This document shows, piece after piece, positions 37,563 to 47,706 of a stretch of 64,000 nucleotides of DNA (positions within the stretch are counted from its first letter, which is position 1; each line of letters opens with the position of its first letter). Below the pieces are notes generated by a model. It saw nothing but the letters and a program-made list of their open reading frames with translations. It was not told the origin of the DNA and did no database searches. The translations under genes were made by a program, and so were the position numbers. Source of the stretch: Henriciella sp. (GTDB taxonomy: Bacteria; Pseudomonadota; Alphaproteobacteria; Caulobacterales; Hyphomonadaceae); contig JAEPOM010000008.1 of the NCBI GenBank assembly GCA_017642885.1, positions 93,716 to 157,715 on the forward strand, written 5' to 3'.

Positions 37563-39794
37563 ATGCGTATGCCGGTATTCCTACTAATCATCTTTAAAGT
37601 GCTAGCTTTGGCTTTTGTCTTTAGCGCCCTGCAAGAACAGTCAGCTTACGCAGATCGCGGCCTGAACGAGACGCCAAGAAGTTCATGGGGTTTTGAATGC
37701 GAAAAGGGACTCGCGCCCGGAACGTACGACGGGAAACGAGCCTGCGTTAAATGCGGTGGTCGAAATCAACCCGCCTGCGAGCCTCGGCGAGTTGGAAAAC
37801 AGTGCACAGCTTCATACACGCAAAAAAATAGCGCCGGCATTTGTGAACCCAGAGGCGGCAACAACCAACCCAAGCTGAAGGGCATCGGCTATGATTGTCG
37901 GCCCGGTTACAATGTCGATTCAAATGGCAAATGCCAAACCTGCGGCGGAGTAGGCCAGGTTGCCTGCGAGTCGACGCGTCCAGGCGATCGCTGCACGGCA
38001 GCTTATACGCAGAAGAATAGCGACGGCATTTGCGAAGCCAGAGGCGGCAATAATCAGCCCAAGCTGAGAGGCATCGGGTATGATTGTCGCCCCGGTTACA
38101 ATGTCGGTTCAAATGGCAAATGCCAAACCTGCGGCGGCGTGGATCAAGTTGCCTGCGAAACTACGCGTCCAGGCGATCGCTGCACGGCAGCTTATACACA
38201 GAAGAATAGCGCCGGCATTTGCGAAGCCAGAGGCGGCGAAGGTCAGCCCATCATGACGGGTATCGGATTTGATTGCCGGCCGGGGTTCAACTGGCAGAGA
38301 AATTCAGACGGCGACAAGTACTGCACGGCGTGCGGTGGCGCCGGCCAGGTAGCTTGCGAAACTACCCGTCCCGGAGAACGATGCACAGCGGCTTACACTC
38401 AGAAAAACAGTGAAGGAATTTGCGAGGCTAGAGGCGGAAATGGACAGCCAACATTGACGGGATTGGGATTCGAATGCCGTCCTGATTTCAATTGGCGGAA
38501 ACACGGAGATGGCGCGAAGCGTTGCGAGCCGTGCGGTGCTCAGGGCCAACCTAAATGTGAAGAGTTTCGTGATGGTCCAAAATGCGGATCAGGTTTGAAG
38601 GTCGATTCCAGACCGGGTCGGAATTATTGCGTGGCTGATGAGCCAGATGAATTCGATTTGGTCTACGAGGCGTCCAAAGACAAGTTGCGCGAGGTTGGCG
38701 ACAATATCTTCGACGCGATTGTTCCGATGGCGTTTGAGATTCACAACGATCAGGACACCCTGGAGGACATAAATGACAATGACGAAGATGCAGCGGGTGA
38801 TCTTGAAGACGACAGCCGCTCATTTTCGGAACTTGTAGACTTTAAGACCTTGTCTGTTGGCGCGACGGCAGAGGCCAACTTCATTATTGGAGTTGGTGTA
38901 GAAGGCGGCGTCGCTTTTGACATCACCGACCAAGAAAAGGCGATGAAATGGTATTCCTCGTTCGCTGTCAGCAATCAACTCGGATATGGCAGCTCATACG
39001 GCGCCGTCCTCGGGATCTGGAACGTGCAAAACAATCAGTTGGGTGCTCCAGTTTCTGAAGGTGGTGCGAAGTCGGTCGGAGTCATTTTCGATGTAAGGAC
39101 GTGGCTCGAATTTGCCGGAAAGAAATCGACGTTTTTAACGGACATAGGAACACAGAGCAGCACAGCTACCCTATTGATCGGTGTCTGGTTTGAACGAGAC
39201 GAAGATGTCACTGAATATGAGGATCTGAAATTCACCGGCTTTACATTATCTCCCGTACTGGGTGTCGGGCAAAATGTTGCCGGGACGACTTACGTAGAGG
39301 CTACGACGTTCCAATCGCGTGCCCCGGTGACGAATGAGACGGAGTTGAACAATCTGTCTTCGTGGAAATTGGCTGGCGGCGGTGACCTTCAGCGGTGCTA
39401 TGGACAATGTTGGGTGGACGGTCTCGGCCGCGAGCGTCCTGACTATTTGCAGACCTATCCGGTTATCGACGATCCAAGTCTGCTCAACGTTTCGACTTCC
39501 GGGACCCGCGCCCGGACGCCCTCCGCGAATTCTTCATCCGATGTTCGGTTGGCTGGTTCCCTTTGGATGTTCGAGGTGCAGGGCAACAAATTCTATCTCA
39601 AAGTCGTTGATGCCGCCTCTGGTAAGATCGTCATCCAGAACGTGAATTCGACAAATCGAGTTACGTATACTCAAACCAGCTCTGGTGAATATGTCGCCAA
39701 TTCTGGCCAACGCCTGTCATTTGAGAGTGCATCAGCGGGCGAATGGATTGCCGCAGACGGTTCGCGAAAGTACCCAATGTCTCGTGTGAACTAG
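37563..39794 (+). CDS. Exported Cys-rich tandem-repeat protein of unknown function
   Basis: Signal peptide ...FSALQEQSAYA; ~4.5 repeats of CxxCGGxxQxACxxxRPGDRCTAAYTQKNSxGICEARGGxxQPxLxGIGYDCRPGYN; separate Gly/Val-rich C-terminal region. Confidence 0.85.
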   Translation: MRMPVFLLIIFKVLALAFVFSALQEQSAYADRGLNETPRSSWGFECEKGLAPGTYDGKRACVKCGGRNQPACEPRRVGKQCTASYTQKNSAGICEPRGGNNQPKLKGIGYDCRPGYNVDSNGKCQTCGGVGQVACESTRPGDRCTAAYTQKNSDGICEARGGNNQPKLRGIGYDCRPGYNVGSNGKCQTCGGVDQVACETTRPGDRCTAAYTQKNSAGICEARGGEGQPIMTGIGFDCRPGFNWQRNSDGDKYCTACGGAGQVACETTRPGERCTAAYTQKNSEGICEARGGNGQPTLTGLGFECRPDFNWRKHGDGAKRCEPCGAQGQPKCEEFRDGPKCGSGLKVDSRPGRNYCVADEPDEFDLVYEASKDKLREVGDNIFDAIVPMAFEIHNDQDTLEDINDNDEDAAGDLEDDSRSFSELVDFKTLSVGATAEANFIIGVGVEGGVAFDITDQEKAMKWYSSFAVSNQLGYGSSYGAVLGIWNVQNNQLGAPVSEGGAKSVGVIFDVRTWLEFAGKKSTFLTDIGTQSSTATLLIGVWFERDEDVTEYEDLKFTGFTLSPVLGVGQNVAGTTYVEATTFQSRAPVTNETELNNLSSWKLAGGGDLQRCYGQCWVDGLGRERPDYLQTYPVIDDPSLLNVSTSGTRARTPSANSSSDVRLAGSLWMFEVQGNKFYLKVVDAASGKIVIQNVNSTNRVTYTQTSSGEYVANSGQRLSFESASAGEWIAADGSRKYPMSRVN
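37743..38630 (+). repeat. In-gene tandem repeat, unit 189-201 bp
   Basis: Unit starts (TGC) at 37743, 37932, 38121, 38322 and 38523: spacings 189, 189, 201, 201 nt, then a partial unit. Confidence 0.9.
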
Positions 39795-39876
39795 GCAAGG
39801 CGCCAGCGAAGCGACGGTATGCTGCAAAAAAACACGCTGACGGGCATATCGCAGCGGAGGCGCCTCTAAGGTCAGA

Positions 39877-39908
39877 AAGGAGATCTGGATATCAATCCAG
39901 GTCTCCTT
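39877..39908 (+). terminator. Strong hairpin after the Cys-repeat gene (terminator-like)
   Basis: AAGGAGATCTGGAT-ATCA-ATCCAGGTCTCCTT, 14-bp stem with one G-U pair; no long U tract. Confidence 0.5.
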
Positions 39909-39985
39909 GCTTGGTGTCTTCCTTGCTTGTTCAGCATCGATCTCATACGCTTCCAATCAAAGCTTGATGTGGAAGGAAGATACAA

Positions 39986-41167
39986 ATGGTTTATGCCCCC
40001 GCAAACAGAGCCATTTATGATGCTGACAGTCACATCATGGAGTTGCCGGACTTCCTGAAAAAGTATGCTGATCCAGATGTTCGAGACGACATTCCGGAAG
40101 TGAACTATTCGGCATCCCTTGTCACCGATGAAGAAGTTGCGGTGATAATGGATCAAGGCGGGCAACATTCCGACGAACATATCGCTGAGCAAATCGCCAT
40201 GGGCGACACGTTGATCTCAAAATCGAAAGAAATTCAGGCGCTGGGGGCTTTCAACGCGAGCGATCGCTCCAAGGCGATGGACTTATTGGGCTTTAAAAAG
40301 CAACTCGTGTTCGCAACCCATTCGGTTGTGCTTCCGTTCCATCCGAGCTCGAAAACCGACCCGAAACTTCGCTACGCTGCGACGCGCGCCCATAATCGCC
40401 ACATGTCTGACTTTTGCGCGGATGACCCGCGACTCATGGGGGTCGGTATTGTCCCGCTCGACACGCCCGAGCTGGCGATCAAGGAACTCGACTTCGCGAT
40501 CGAAAATGGCATGCAGGCCATCTGGGTACCGCATCGCGCGCCGATCGGGTTTGCACCCGGGCACGTGGATCTCGAGCCGTTCTGGGCAAGACTGGCCGAA
40601 GCCGGTGTGCCTTTCGTTCTGCATGTTGGCGGTTCGCCGCTTCAGGCGTTGAAGTCTTGGAGCAATAATGGCCGCGCCGCCGTTCGCGACTGGATGGGGG
40701 GCGGCGAGAACGTTCGAACAAAAGATGCCGCGGTCTTGCACCAGCCGGTAGAAGCGTTCCTCTCAATGATGTTGATCGATGGGCTGTTCGAGCGCCATCC
40801 AAATTTGCGAGGCGCCGCGGTCGAACTTGGCGCAGGCTGGGTACCCGAATTGCTGCGTCGGCTTGATTGGGTCACGCGGGTCTACGGGCGCGTTGACGAA
40901 ACCCTGCGGTTTTCTCGGCGACCGTCAGAGCAAATCACCATGCAAATGGGCTTCACGCCGTTTCCGGTTGAGGATGTCGGTAACTTGATCGAGCAATCAT
41001 CGCCCGACCTGTACCTGTTCTCGTCTGACTATCCTCACGTTGAGGGTGGGCGCGACCCGATCGGAAAGTTTGAAGGCTATCTCACAGAAGCCGATGAGGT
41101 GGTGAAAACCAAGTTTTATACAGAGAACTTCCTTCGGCTTTGGCCGGATGCACGCGTTCACGCTTAG
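39986..41167 (+). CDS. Amidohydrolase 2-like metal-dependent hydrolase
   Basis: YDADSHIMELPDFLKKYAD; FVLHVGGSPL; ERHPNLRGAAVELGAGWVPELLRRLDWV; YLFSSDYPHVEGGRDPIGKFE. Confidence 0.85.
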   Translation: MVYAPANRAIYDADSHIMELPDFLKKYADPDVRDDIPEVNYSASLVTDEEVAVIMDQGGQHSDEHIAEQIAMGDTLISKSKEIQALGAFNASDRSKAMDLLGFKKQLVFATHSVVLPFHPSSKTDPKLRYAATRAHNRHMSDFCADDPRLMGVGIVPLDTPELAIKELDFAIENGMQAIWVPHRAPIGFAPGHVDLEPFWARLAEAGVPFVLHVGGSPLQALKSWSNNGRAAVRDWMGGGENVRTKDAAVLHQPVEAFLSMMLIDGLFERHPNLRGAAVELGAGWVPELLRRLDWVTRVYGRVDETLRFSRRPSEQITMQMGFTPFPVEDVGNLIEQSSPDLYLFSSDYPHVEGGRDPIGKFEGYLTEADEVVKTKFYTENFLRLWPDARVHA

Positions 41168-41435
41168 TCTTTGTCCGCTCTCTGTGATGACCAACGCTCG
41201 TTTGTGGTGAGGTTCTCCATCCGATCAGGCGCGGAACGGATTATTCGAACGACATGCTCGACAGAATCGATGCCATGCGTGTTCAGCGCATGAATTCGCA
41301 GGGCCCGCCACCACCAGAGCCGGAATAAGACGCGGCGCGCCTTTTGGAACCCGACAAGCCCCACTCCTAAAAAAACCGCGAGTGTTCCATCGAGGCTCGT
41401 GCTAACACGGGCATAAATCAACGAGTGGAGTGGTG

Positions 41436-42500
41436 ATGCGGATCAAAATTGCGGCCATTGTAATGGCCACGCTTACCGCGACGGGGTGTTCAGGCAGCAA
41501 TGATGCGAGTTCTGACAACGCACCCAAACCGCGTCCCGCCAAACTGATCGAGGTTCAAGCTTCGTCAAATCAGCGGGATTTGTCGTTTCCTGCCGTCATT
41601 CGGGCCGCGCAATCGGCGGACCTGACATTTCAGGTCGCGGGCGAGATTCGTGAAATCAACGTTCTGGAGGGGGATGAGGTCGAAGCCGGAAAGGTCATCG
41701 CTCGGCTGGACCAACGCGATGCCTTGAACAGATTGGCGCAGGCTAAAGCCGAGTTTGACAATGCCATCACAGAATTTGAACGAGCCGAGCGCCTTGCAGC
41801 ACAAGATGCGATCTCTCGAAGCGTGCTAGAGACGCGCAAAACCCAAAGAGATGTCGCCGACGCCGCTTATCGAACCGCGCAAAAATCGGTCGGTGACACC
41901 GTACTGAAAACCCCGTTTTCGGGATTCATATCGACGGTTTCTGGTCGCCAGTTTCAGAATGTGCAAGCCAAGGAATCGATTGCGGTTCTTCAAAGCGAAG
42001 AAGTTGAGGCGGTGATCAATATACCCGGCACCATCATTGCGAGATTGCCGCAACTCGAACCTGTCGGTGTGCGGGTGAAATTGGATGCGGCTCCAGATGT
42101 GGAGATTGTCGCCAGTTTTAAAGAGGCGTCGGGCGAGGCTGATCCAAATACACAGACCTACGAGGTGAGCTTCTCATTCTTGCCACCCGAAGACCTGTTC
42201 ATCCTGCCGGGCATGACGGCCACGGTTGAATCGTCGTTCCTGTTTAGCGGCGCTCTGGATATTGTCGCGGAGGGAATATCCGTTCCGCTGGCTGCTGTTC
42301 TGGCGGAAGGAGACGAACTGTTCGTATGGGTTGTCGATCTCGAGACCATGACAATCGCCAAGCGGCCCATCGTGGCGCAGTCGGATGCCGGAACGTATAT
42401 GACCGTGACCGAAGGCCTCAGCGGCGGTGAAACCATCATTGGCGCCGGCGTCTCGTTTTTCCATGATGGCATGACGGTCCGCCGTTGGGTTCCGGAGTAG
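41436..42500 (+). CDS. RND efflux membrane-fusion protein (HlyD/AcrA family)
   Basis: Lipobox TATGCSG; FQVAGEIREINVLEGDEVEAGKVIARLDQRDALNRLAQAKAEFDNA; operon with RND pump. Confidence 0.9.
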   Translation: MRIKIAAIVMATLTATGCSGSNDASSDNAPKPRPAKLIEVQASSNQRDLSFPAVIRAAQSADLTFQVAGEIREINVLEGDEVEAGKVIARLDQRDALNRLAQAKAEFDNAITEFERAERLAAQDAISRSVLETRKTQRDVADAAYRTAQKSVGDTVLKTPFSGFISTVSGRQFQNVQAKESIAVLQSEEVEAVINIPGTIIARLPQLEPVGVRVKLDAAPDVEIVASFKEASGEADPNTQTYEVSFSFLPPEDLFILPGMTATVESSFLFSGALDIVAEGISVPLAAVLAEGDELFVWVVDLETMTIAKRPIVAQSDAGTYMTVTEGLSGGETIIGAGVSFFHDGMTVRRWVPE

Positions 42501-42507
42501 GTCAACC

Positions 42508-45500
42508 ATGAACAGCGCGATCTGGTCGATCAAGAACCCGTTGCTTTGTTGCATCGCGATGATCATCGCGCTGGTTGGCGGCTGGTTGGCATTCGAGAAT
42601 ATGTCACGATTTGAGGACCCTGAATTTACGATTCGAGTTGCCAAAGTCTTCACCCAGTACCCTGGCGCAAGCCCGCAAGAAGTCATGGATGAAGTGACCG
42701 AGCCGCTTGAGACGGCCTTGCAACAATTGCCGGAAGTGGAGTCTGTTGAGTCTATATCTTCCGCAGGATTGTCGGATATCAGCGTCGAGATCCGGTACGA
42801 ATATTCGAGATCAAAGTCTGATCTTCAGGTCGTCTGGACCAAGGTGCGTAACAAGGTCAATGACGCTCAACGCAGTCTGCCTCCAGGGGCTGGTCCAACG
42901 ATCGTCGAGGACGATTTTGGCGACGTGTATGGTGTATATTATCTGCTTACCGGCGAGGGGTATTCGCCAGCTGAAATGCTGAGTTATGCCAAATCATTGC
43001 GGCGCGAATTGCTGCTCGTGGATGGCGTGGCGAAAGTCGGAATCATTGGCGAACAGGAAGAGGTGATTTACGTCGAGGTTTCGCGTGATCGCGCTGCGGC
43101 GTTGGGGGTTTCCCTTAATCAAGTATACGACACGCTGGCGCAGCAAAATACCGTCGCTTCGGCGGGAGATATTTTGCTTGGGGACAATCGGGTCGAGATC
43201 AGTCCAACTGGCGAAATTTCTTCGGTAGACGCGATTAAGGCGTTGCTGATTGGTGGCACCAATGGCGGCGCCGTTACCCGGCTGGGCGCGATCGCAGATG
43301 TCACGCGCGGATATCGTGAACCGGTCGAGCGATATATCAGATATGACGGGGAGCCAGCGCTCGGAATTGGAGTTTCCAATCTCTCCGGAGTCAACGTCGT
43401 GAAGATGGGCGAAGCGATCGAGGCCAAGCTCGCCGAACTCGACAGTCAACGCCCGATTGGGATGACGCTGCATGAATATTATCATCAAGGCAAAGTCGTC
43501 GATGAGTCGATAGAGGCGTTCGCAATGAACGTTTTGTCCGCGTTGGCAATCGTCTTCGTCACACTGCTGGTGTTTATGGGATTTCGGTCCGGTCTCGTCA
43601 TGGGCGCGACAGTGTTGCTGACCATGGCGGCAACCCTTCTGATCATGTGGGTTGCGGGCATTCCTATGCACCGGATTTCGCTGGGGGCTCTGGTCATCTC
43701 CTTGGGGATGCTGGTCGACAATGGTGTCGTAATCACGGACGGCATCCTCGTCGGTGTCCAGAAAGGTCGCAAGAAACTCCAGGTCGCCCGAGAGGTTGCT
43801 GCGAAGAACTTGAAGCCGTTACTCGGCGGGACCTTGGTGGGGATTATCGCATTTGCGCCGATCGGCTTCGCACCTGGTGACACGGCAGAATTCACTAATT
43901 CCCTGTTTTGGGTTGTCCTGATCGCGCTTGGCTTGAGCTGGGTGCTGGCATTCACGATCACGCCATTATTTTGCTATTGGGCGTTTCCCGAGGCTGCAGA
44001 CGGCGCAGTGGTGACGGACGCGCCGGACGGACGTTTCATGCGGCTTTACAAGAGCGTGATACGCGGTGCGCTAACTCACAAACCCCTAACGCTCGGTGCT
44101 ACGGTTGGCGTGTTCGCTCTGTCGATATTTGGGTTCCGGTTTGTTCAGTCGGGTTTCTTCCCCGCCTCGACATCCCCGCAAATCGTGATTGATTACTTTT
44201 TACCTGAAGGCACGGACATCGAGCGCACAAACGCCGACATGGAGCGTTTCGAACGCCATGTCGCTCAAATCGAGGGTGTCGAACACGTACAGACTTTGGT
44301 CGGGGGCGGCGCGCTGCGCTACATGCTCACCTACGATGCGGGGCCGGACAATGCAGCGTTTGGGCAAATACTCGCCAGAACGACCAACTATCGTGACAAT
44401 GATCGATTGATCCGAGAGATCCAGGATTATGCCGACGATCAATTTCCCGACGCGCAAGCCAAAGTCTGGAAGTTTCGTCTGGGGCCGGGCGGTGGGTCCA
44501 AGATCGAAGCTGTCTTCACCGGTCCCGATCCGAAGATTCTCAGACAATTGGCCAATCAAGCCAAGGAGGTCATGGCAAACGATGGGGACGCCATTCTAAT
44601 CAAGGATGATTGGCGGCGTCCGGTTCCTGTGCTCGAGCCTATCTATTCCGAGAATAAGGGCGAGCGGGTAGGTATCACTCGCAAGGACGTCGCCGAGGCC
44701 CTGGAAGAAAATTTTTCTGGGCGTGACCGCGGTGTTTATCGCGAGGGGGATCGCTTGATCCCGATCATCTCGCGATCGCCTGTGGCCGACACCGCCGATG
44801 CCTGGGGCATGGCGTCGATACAAATCATAAGTCCAACGACCCAGCAACCAGTGCCGTTGGCGCAAGTTATCGATGACGCCGATCTGGTTTGGCGCGACGG
44901 TAAATTGCTGCGAACCGATCGCGTTTTGACCATCAAAGCCCAATGCGATCCAAAGACGGGTGTCCTCGCAAGCGATCTGCAAGGCCGCATCCGTCCGCTG
45001 ATTGATGCGATCCCGATTCCGGATGGATATGCTCTGAAATGGGAAGGGGAGGCGGGCGACTCCGCCGACGCGAACAGTTCGCTCGCCAGCACCATTCCGC
45101 TCGGATTGTTGGCGATGATTTTGGTGGTCGTCGTTCTGTTCAACGCCGTGCGGCAACCGATCGTGATCTGGTCAATCGTTCCATTGGCCATCGTAGGCGT
45201 AGTTGTAGGATTGGTTCTGACGCAAACCCCGCTTGAGTTCATGGGAATTCTCGGACTTCTATCATTGTCTGGATTGCTGATTCAAAACTCGCTGGTGCTG
45301 GTCGACTCCACTGATGAGATGATCGCGTCTGGAATGCCGAGATTTGATGCGCTCGTAGAGTCGGCTGCGAGCCGTTTAAGACCAGTCACAATGGGCGCGT
45401 TTACGACGGTCCTCGGAATATTGCCGCTCTATTTTGATGCATTCTTCAAGTCGATGACGGTGGTGCTCGCCTTTGGACTGACGTTTGCCACCTTGATCAC

Positions 45501-45621
45501 GTTGCTTGTCACGCCGGTGATCTATGCGCTGTTGTTCCGGATATCCAGCGACGAGACGGCAATCCCACCTGCGCCGTCTCCCAATGACGACATCTCTGAA
45601 GAGAACGGAGTTCTGACATGA
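42508..45621 (+). CDS. RND efflux transporter permease (AcrB/MexF-like)
   Basis: 1037 aa; FTQYPGASPQEVMDEVTEPLETALQQLPEVESVESISSAG; LGALVISLGMLVDNGVVITDGI; GLLSLSGLLIQNSLVLVDSTDE. Confidence 0.94.
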   Translation: MNSAIWSIKNPLLCCIAMIIALVGGWLAFENMSRFEDPEFTIRVAKVFTQYPGASPQEVMDEVTEPLETALQQLPEVESVESISSAGLSDISVEIRYEYSRSKSDLQVVWTKVRNKVNDAQRSLPPGAGPTIVEDDFGDVYGVYYLLTGEGYSPAEMLSYAKSLRRELLLVDGVAKVGIIGEQEEVIYVEVSRDRAAALGVSLNQVYDTLAQQNTVASAGDILLGDNRVEISPTGEISSVDAIKALLIGGTNGGAVTRLGAIADVTRGYREPVERYIRYDGEPALGIGVSNLSGVNVVKMGEAIEAKLAELDSQRPIGMTLHEYYHQGKVVDESIEAFAMNVLSALAIVFVTLLVFMGFRSGLVMGATVLLTMAATLLIMWVAGIPMHRISLGALVISLGMLVDNGVVITDGILVGVQKGRKKLQVAREVAAKNLKPLLGGTLVGIIAFAPIGFAPGDTAEFTNSLFWVVLIALGLSWVLAFTITPLFCYWAFPEAADGAVVTDAPDGRFMRLYKSVIRGALTHKPLTLGATVGVFALSIFGFRFVQSGFFPASTSPQIVIDYFLPEGTDIERTNADMERFERHVAQIEGVEHVQTLVGGGALRYMLTYDAGPDNAAFGQILARTTNYRDNDRLIREIQDYADDQFPDAQAKVWKFRLGPGGGSKIEAVFTGPDPKILRQLANQAKEVMANDGDAILIKDDWRRPVPVLEPIYSENKGERVGITRKDVAEALEENFSGRDRGVYREGDRLIPIISRSPVADTADAWGMASIQIISPTTQQPVPLAQVIDDADLVWRDGKLLRTDRVLTIKAQCDPKTGVLASDLQGRIRPLIDAIPIPDGYALKWEGEAGDSADANSSLASTIPLGLLAMILVVVVLFNAVRQPIVIWSIVPLAIVGVVVGLVLTQTPLEFMGILGLLSLSGLLIQNSLVLVDSTDEMIASGMPRFDALVESAASRLRPVTMGAFTTVLGILPLYFDAFFKSMTVVLAFGLTFATLITLLVTPVIYALLFRISSDETAIPPAPSPNDDISEENGVLT

Positions 45622-46991
45622 TCAGATGGCTCGCCCTCGCAATTTCGGTCAGCGCTCTCGGTGCGTGCGCCAGTATCACTTCCCCAGGCGAGGCGGGCGC
45701 TATTGCGCGCGGCTCACTGCCGGATGCGCCTAATGCATGGGCCATGGCGAGCGAGCGGGTCGGTCCGGTTGAAGCGGGATGGATTGAAAAGCTCGGCGAT
45801 CCTGTTCTGGTCAGTTTAGTCGAAGAGGCTCAGGCAAATAACCGAAACATGCAGGCGGCGGCAGCCAACGTAGAGAGATCCTGGGCGCTGGCTGGACAAG
45901 CCGGCGCCGCGCTGTCTCCGGTGGTCAGTCTCAATTCCAGCGGCGGTCGCGGGGGCTCTGTGGATGGGCCGAGCGCGGAGACGTTCAGCCTCGGATTTCA
46001 AGCCAGTTGGGAAGCCGACATCTGGGGACGAATTCGCGCTGGGGAACAAGCCGCTGTTCTGAGCGCTCAATCTGCTGAAGCTGATTACATCTACAGCCAG
46101 TACTCCTTGGCCGCCGCAGTGGCCCGGTCTTATTTTCTCGCGATCGAAGCAGGCTTGCAGGCGGATGTGGCTCAGAAGACTCTCGATGCGCTTACCGAAA
46201 CAGACCGCATTGTCGGGGTTCAACAAGAGTTCGGGCTAGCAACCTCACAAGATGTCGCCCTGTCAAAGTCTGACTTAGCGCGCACTCGTGCGTCGCGAAT
46301 TGCCGCCCAGGGCGCCCAGCGGGATGCCTTGCGCGCGCTCGAGGTGCTGCTGGGTCGCTATCCCGCGGCAGAACTCGATGTCCGGGACGGGTTGCCGGAA
46401 ATGCCGCCACAGCCAAGTCCGGGTATCCCATCTTCAATCCTCGAACGGCGTCCTGATATCGTCGCAGCAGAACGTAGCGTCGCGGCGGCTTTTAACAGCC
46501 TGGACCAAGCCAAAGCGGCGCGTATGCCGTCGGTCAGTCTTACCGGATCACTTGGCGGATCTTCGCCAGACCTGAGCAGTTTCCTCAACCCAACAAACAT
46601 TGCCTGGCAAGCGGCCACCAGCCTGGTTGCGCCCTTGATTGATGGTGGGTTGCGCGAGTCGCAAGTGCGTCAGGCCACAGCAGATCAGTCACAAGCCATT
46701 GCCGGTTATGCGCAAGCCGCTCTGGAAGCATTCCAGGAAGTGGAAACCGGTCTTGATCAAAGTGTGGTGCTCCGCGATCGTTCAGCTTCGCTCAAAATCG
46801 CCGCTGATGAGGCCAATAAGGCCTTGCGTATAGCAAGACTGAGATACGATGAAGGCGAGACTGATCTGCTTGATGTTCTGACGATTCAGCAGCGCGTGTT
46901 TTCTTCAGATGCTGATCTCGTCTCAATTGAGCGGAGTCGCCTTGACGCCTGGGTGAATCTCAACCTCGCCCTTGGTGGCGACTGGGAGTAG
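45618..46991 (+). CDS. Outer-membrane efflux lipoprotein, NodT/OprM-like (TolC family)
   Basis: LGACASI lipobox; NRNMQAAAANVERSWA; GIPSSILERRPDIVAAERSVAAA; ATGA overlap with RND gene. Confidence 0.9.
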   Translation: MIRWLALAISVSALGACASITSPGEAGAIARGSLPDAPNAWAMASERVGPVEAGWIEKLGDPVLVSLVEEAQANNRNMQAAAANVERSWALAGQAGAALSPVVSLNSSGGRGGSVDGPSAETFSLGFQASWEADIWGRIRAGEQAAVLSAQSAEADYIYSQYSLAAAVARSYFLAIEAGLQADVAQKTLDALTETDRIVGVQQEFGLATSQDVALSKSDLARTRASRIAAQGAQRDALRALEVLLGRYPAAELDVRDGLPEMPPQPSPGIPSSILERRPDIVAAERSVAAAFNSLDQAKAARMPSVSLTGSLGGSSPDLSSFLNPTNIAWQAATSLVAPLIDGGLRESQVRQATADQSQAIAGYAQAALEAFQEVETGLDQSVVLRDRSASLKIAADEANKALRIARLRYDEGETDLLDVLTIQQRVFSSDADLVSIERSRLDAWVNLNLALGGDWE

Positions 46992-47000
46992 GCCAAGCTT

Positions 47001-47423
47001 ATGATCATTCAGCTTTTGATCGGCATTGCGATGACGGCGCTAACCATCATCATTGGATCGCTGATCATCGTGTATTGCTCGGAGCGCCTGCAAAAACACC
47101 GAAACTGGCTCAGCGACCAACATCTCCTGGTGCGGCACGTCACGGCACTAACCTTGATGACGACCTGGTTAGTGGTTGGCTTGTTGGTTGTCATGATACT
47201 CTGGGCATTGGCGCTGTACGGCCTCGGAATTTTTGCCGATTTCGAAGCGTCGCTCTACTTTTCGATGATCTCGTTTACGACACTCGGATTCGGCGATGTC
47301 ATCCTACCGGACAATTGGCGCCTGCTTTCAGGCTTCATTGCCACCGATGGCTTTATACTTTTTGGCCTCAACACCGCTTTTCTGTTCGAGGTTCTGAGAC
47401 GGCTACGAGAGGAGCCGCGTTAG
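47001..47423 (+). CDS. Small K+-channel-like (Ion_trans_2) membrane protein
   Basis: Pore helix/filter SMISFTTLGFGDVILPDNWRLLSGF flanked by TM segments; starts 9 nt after the OprM-like gene. Confidence 0.78.
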   Translation: MIIQLLIGIAMTALTIIIGSLIIVYCSERLQKHRNWLSDQHLLVRHVTALTLMTTWLVVGLLVVMILWALALYGLGIFADFEASLYFSMISFTTLGFGDVILPDNWRLLSGFIATDGFILFGLNTAFLFEVLRRLREEPR

Positions 47424-47706
47424 GCTTTTTGAGCCTGCAACGGCCTCCGTTTGCGCGAACTTGGGGGGTGTACCCCAGGCACTATTCGGACGAATTGCCT
47501 GTCCGGTTTGGCCGCGAAAATTCTAACAGATAAAACGAACGAAGATGAGTCGCATTTCTGCCTTGGCTATGCAGCGGAAAATGGTCACGCCATTTCTCAA
47601 AAACGAGTTGAGTTCAGTCCACTCCGGCCAACAGAATATTTAGCTCACCCGGACCAATCATTGCCCCATTGTGTTTGTGGAGTAAGGCGCTACACCCCGG
47701 GCGATC

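Noticed and set aside
37743-38630. Possible CRISPR-like periodicity
   Set aside because: The 189/201-nt periodicity is in-frame coding repeats within one ORF; there are no short direct repeats with unique spacers, and no cas genes.
41164-41421. 85-aa minus-strand ORF in the gap between amidohydrolase and RND operon
   Set aside because: It has a hydrophobic stretch and lies in an otherwise empty gap, so it may be real, but no homology, RBS or context could be supported by reading alone.
47424-47706. Possible RNA gene in the gap before the ABC-F gene (GGGGGGTGTACCCC hairpin)
   Set aside because: No cloverleaf, T-loop (GGTTCGAATCC-like) or other recognisable RNA signature was found.
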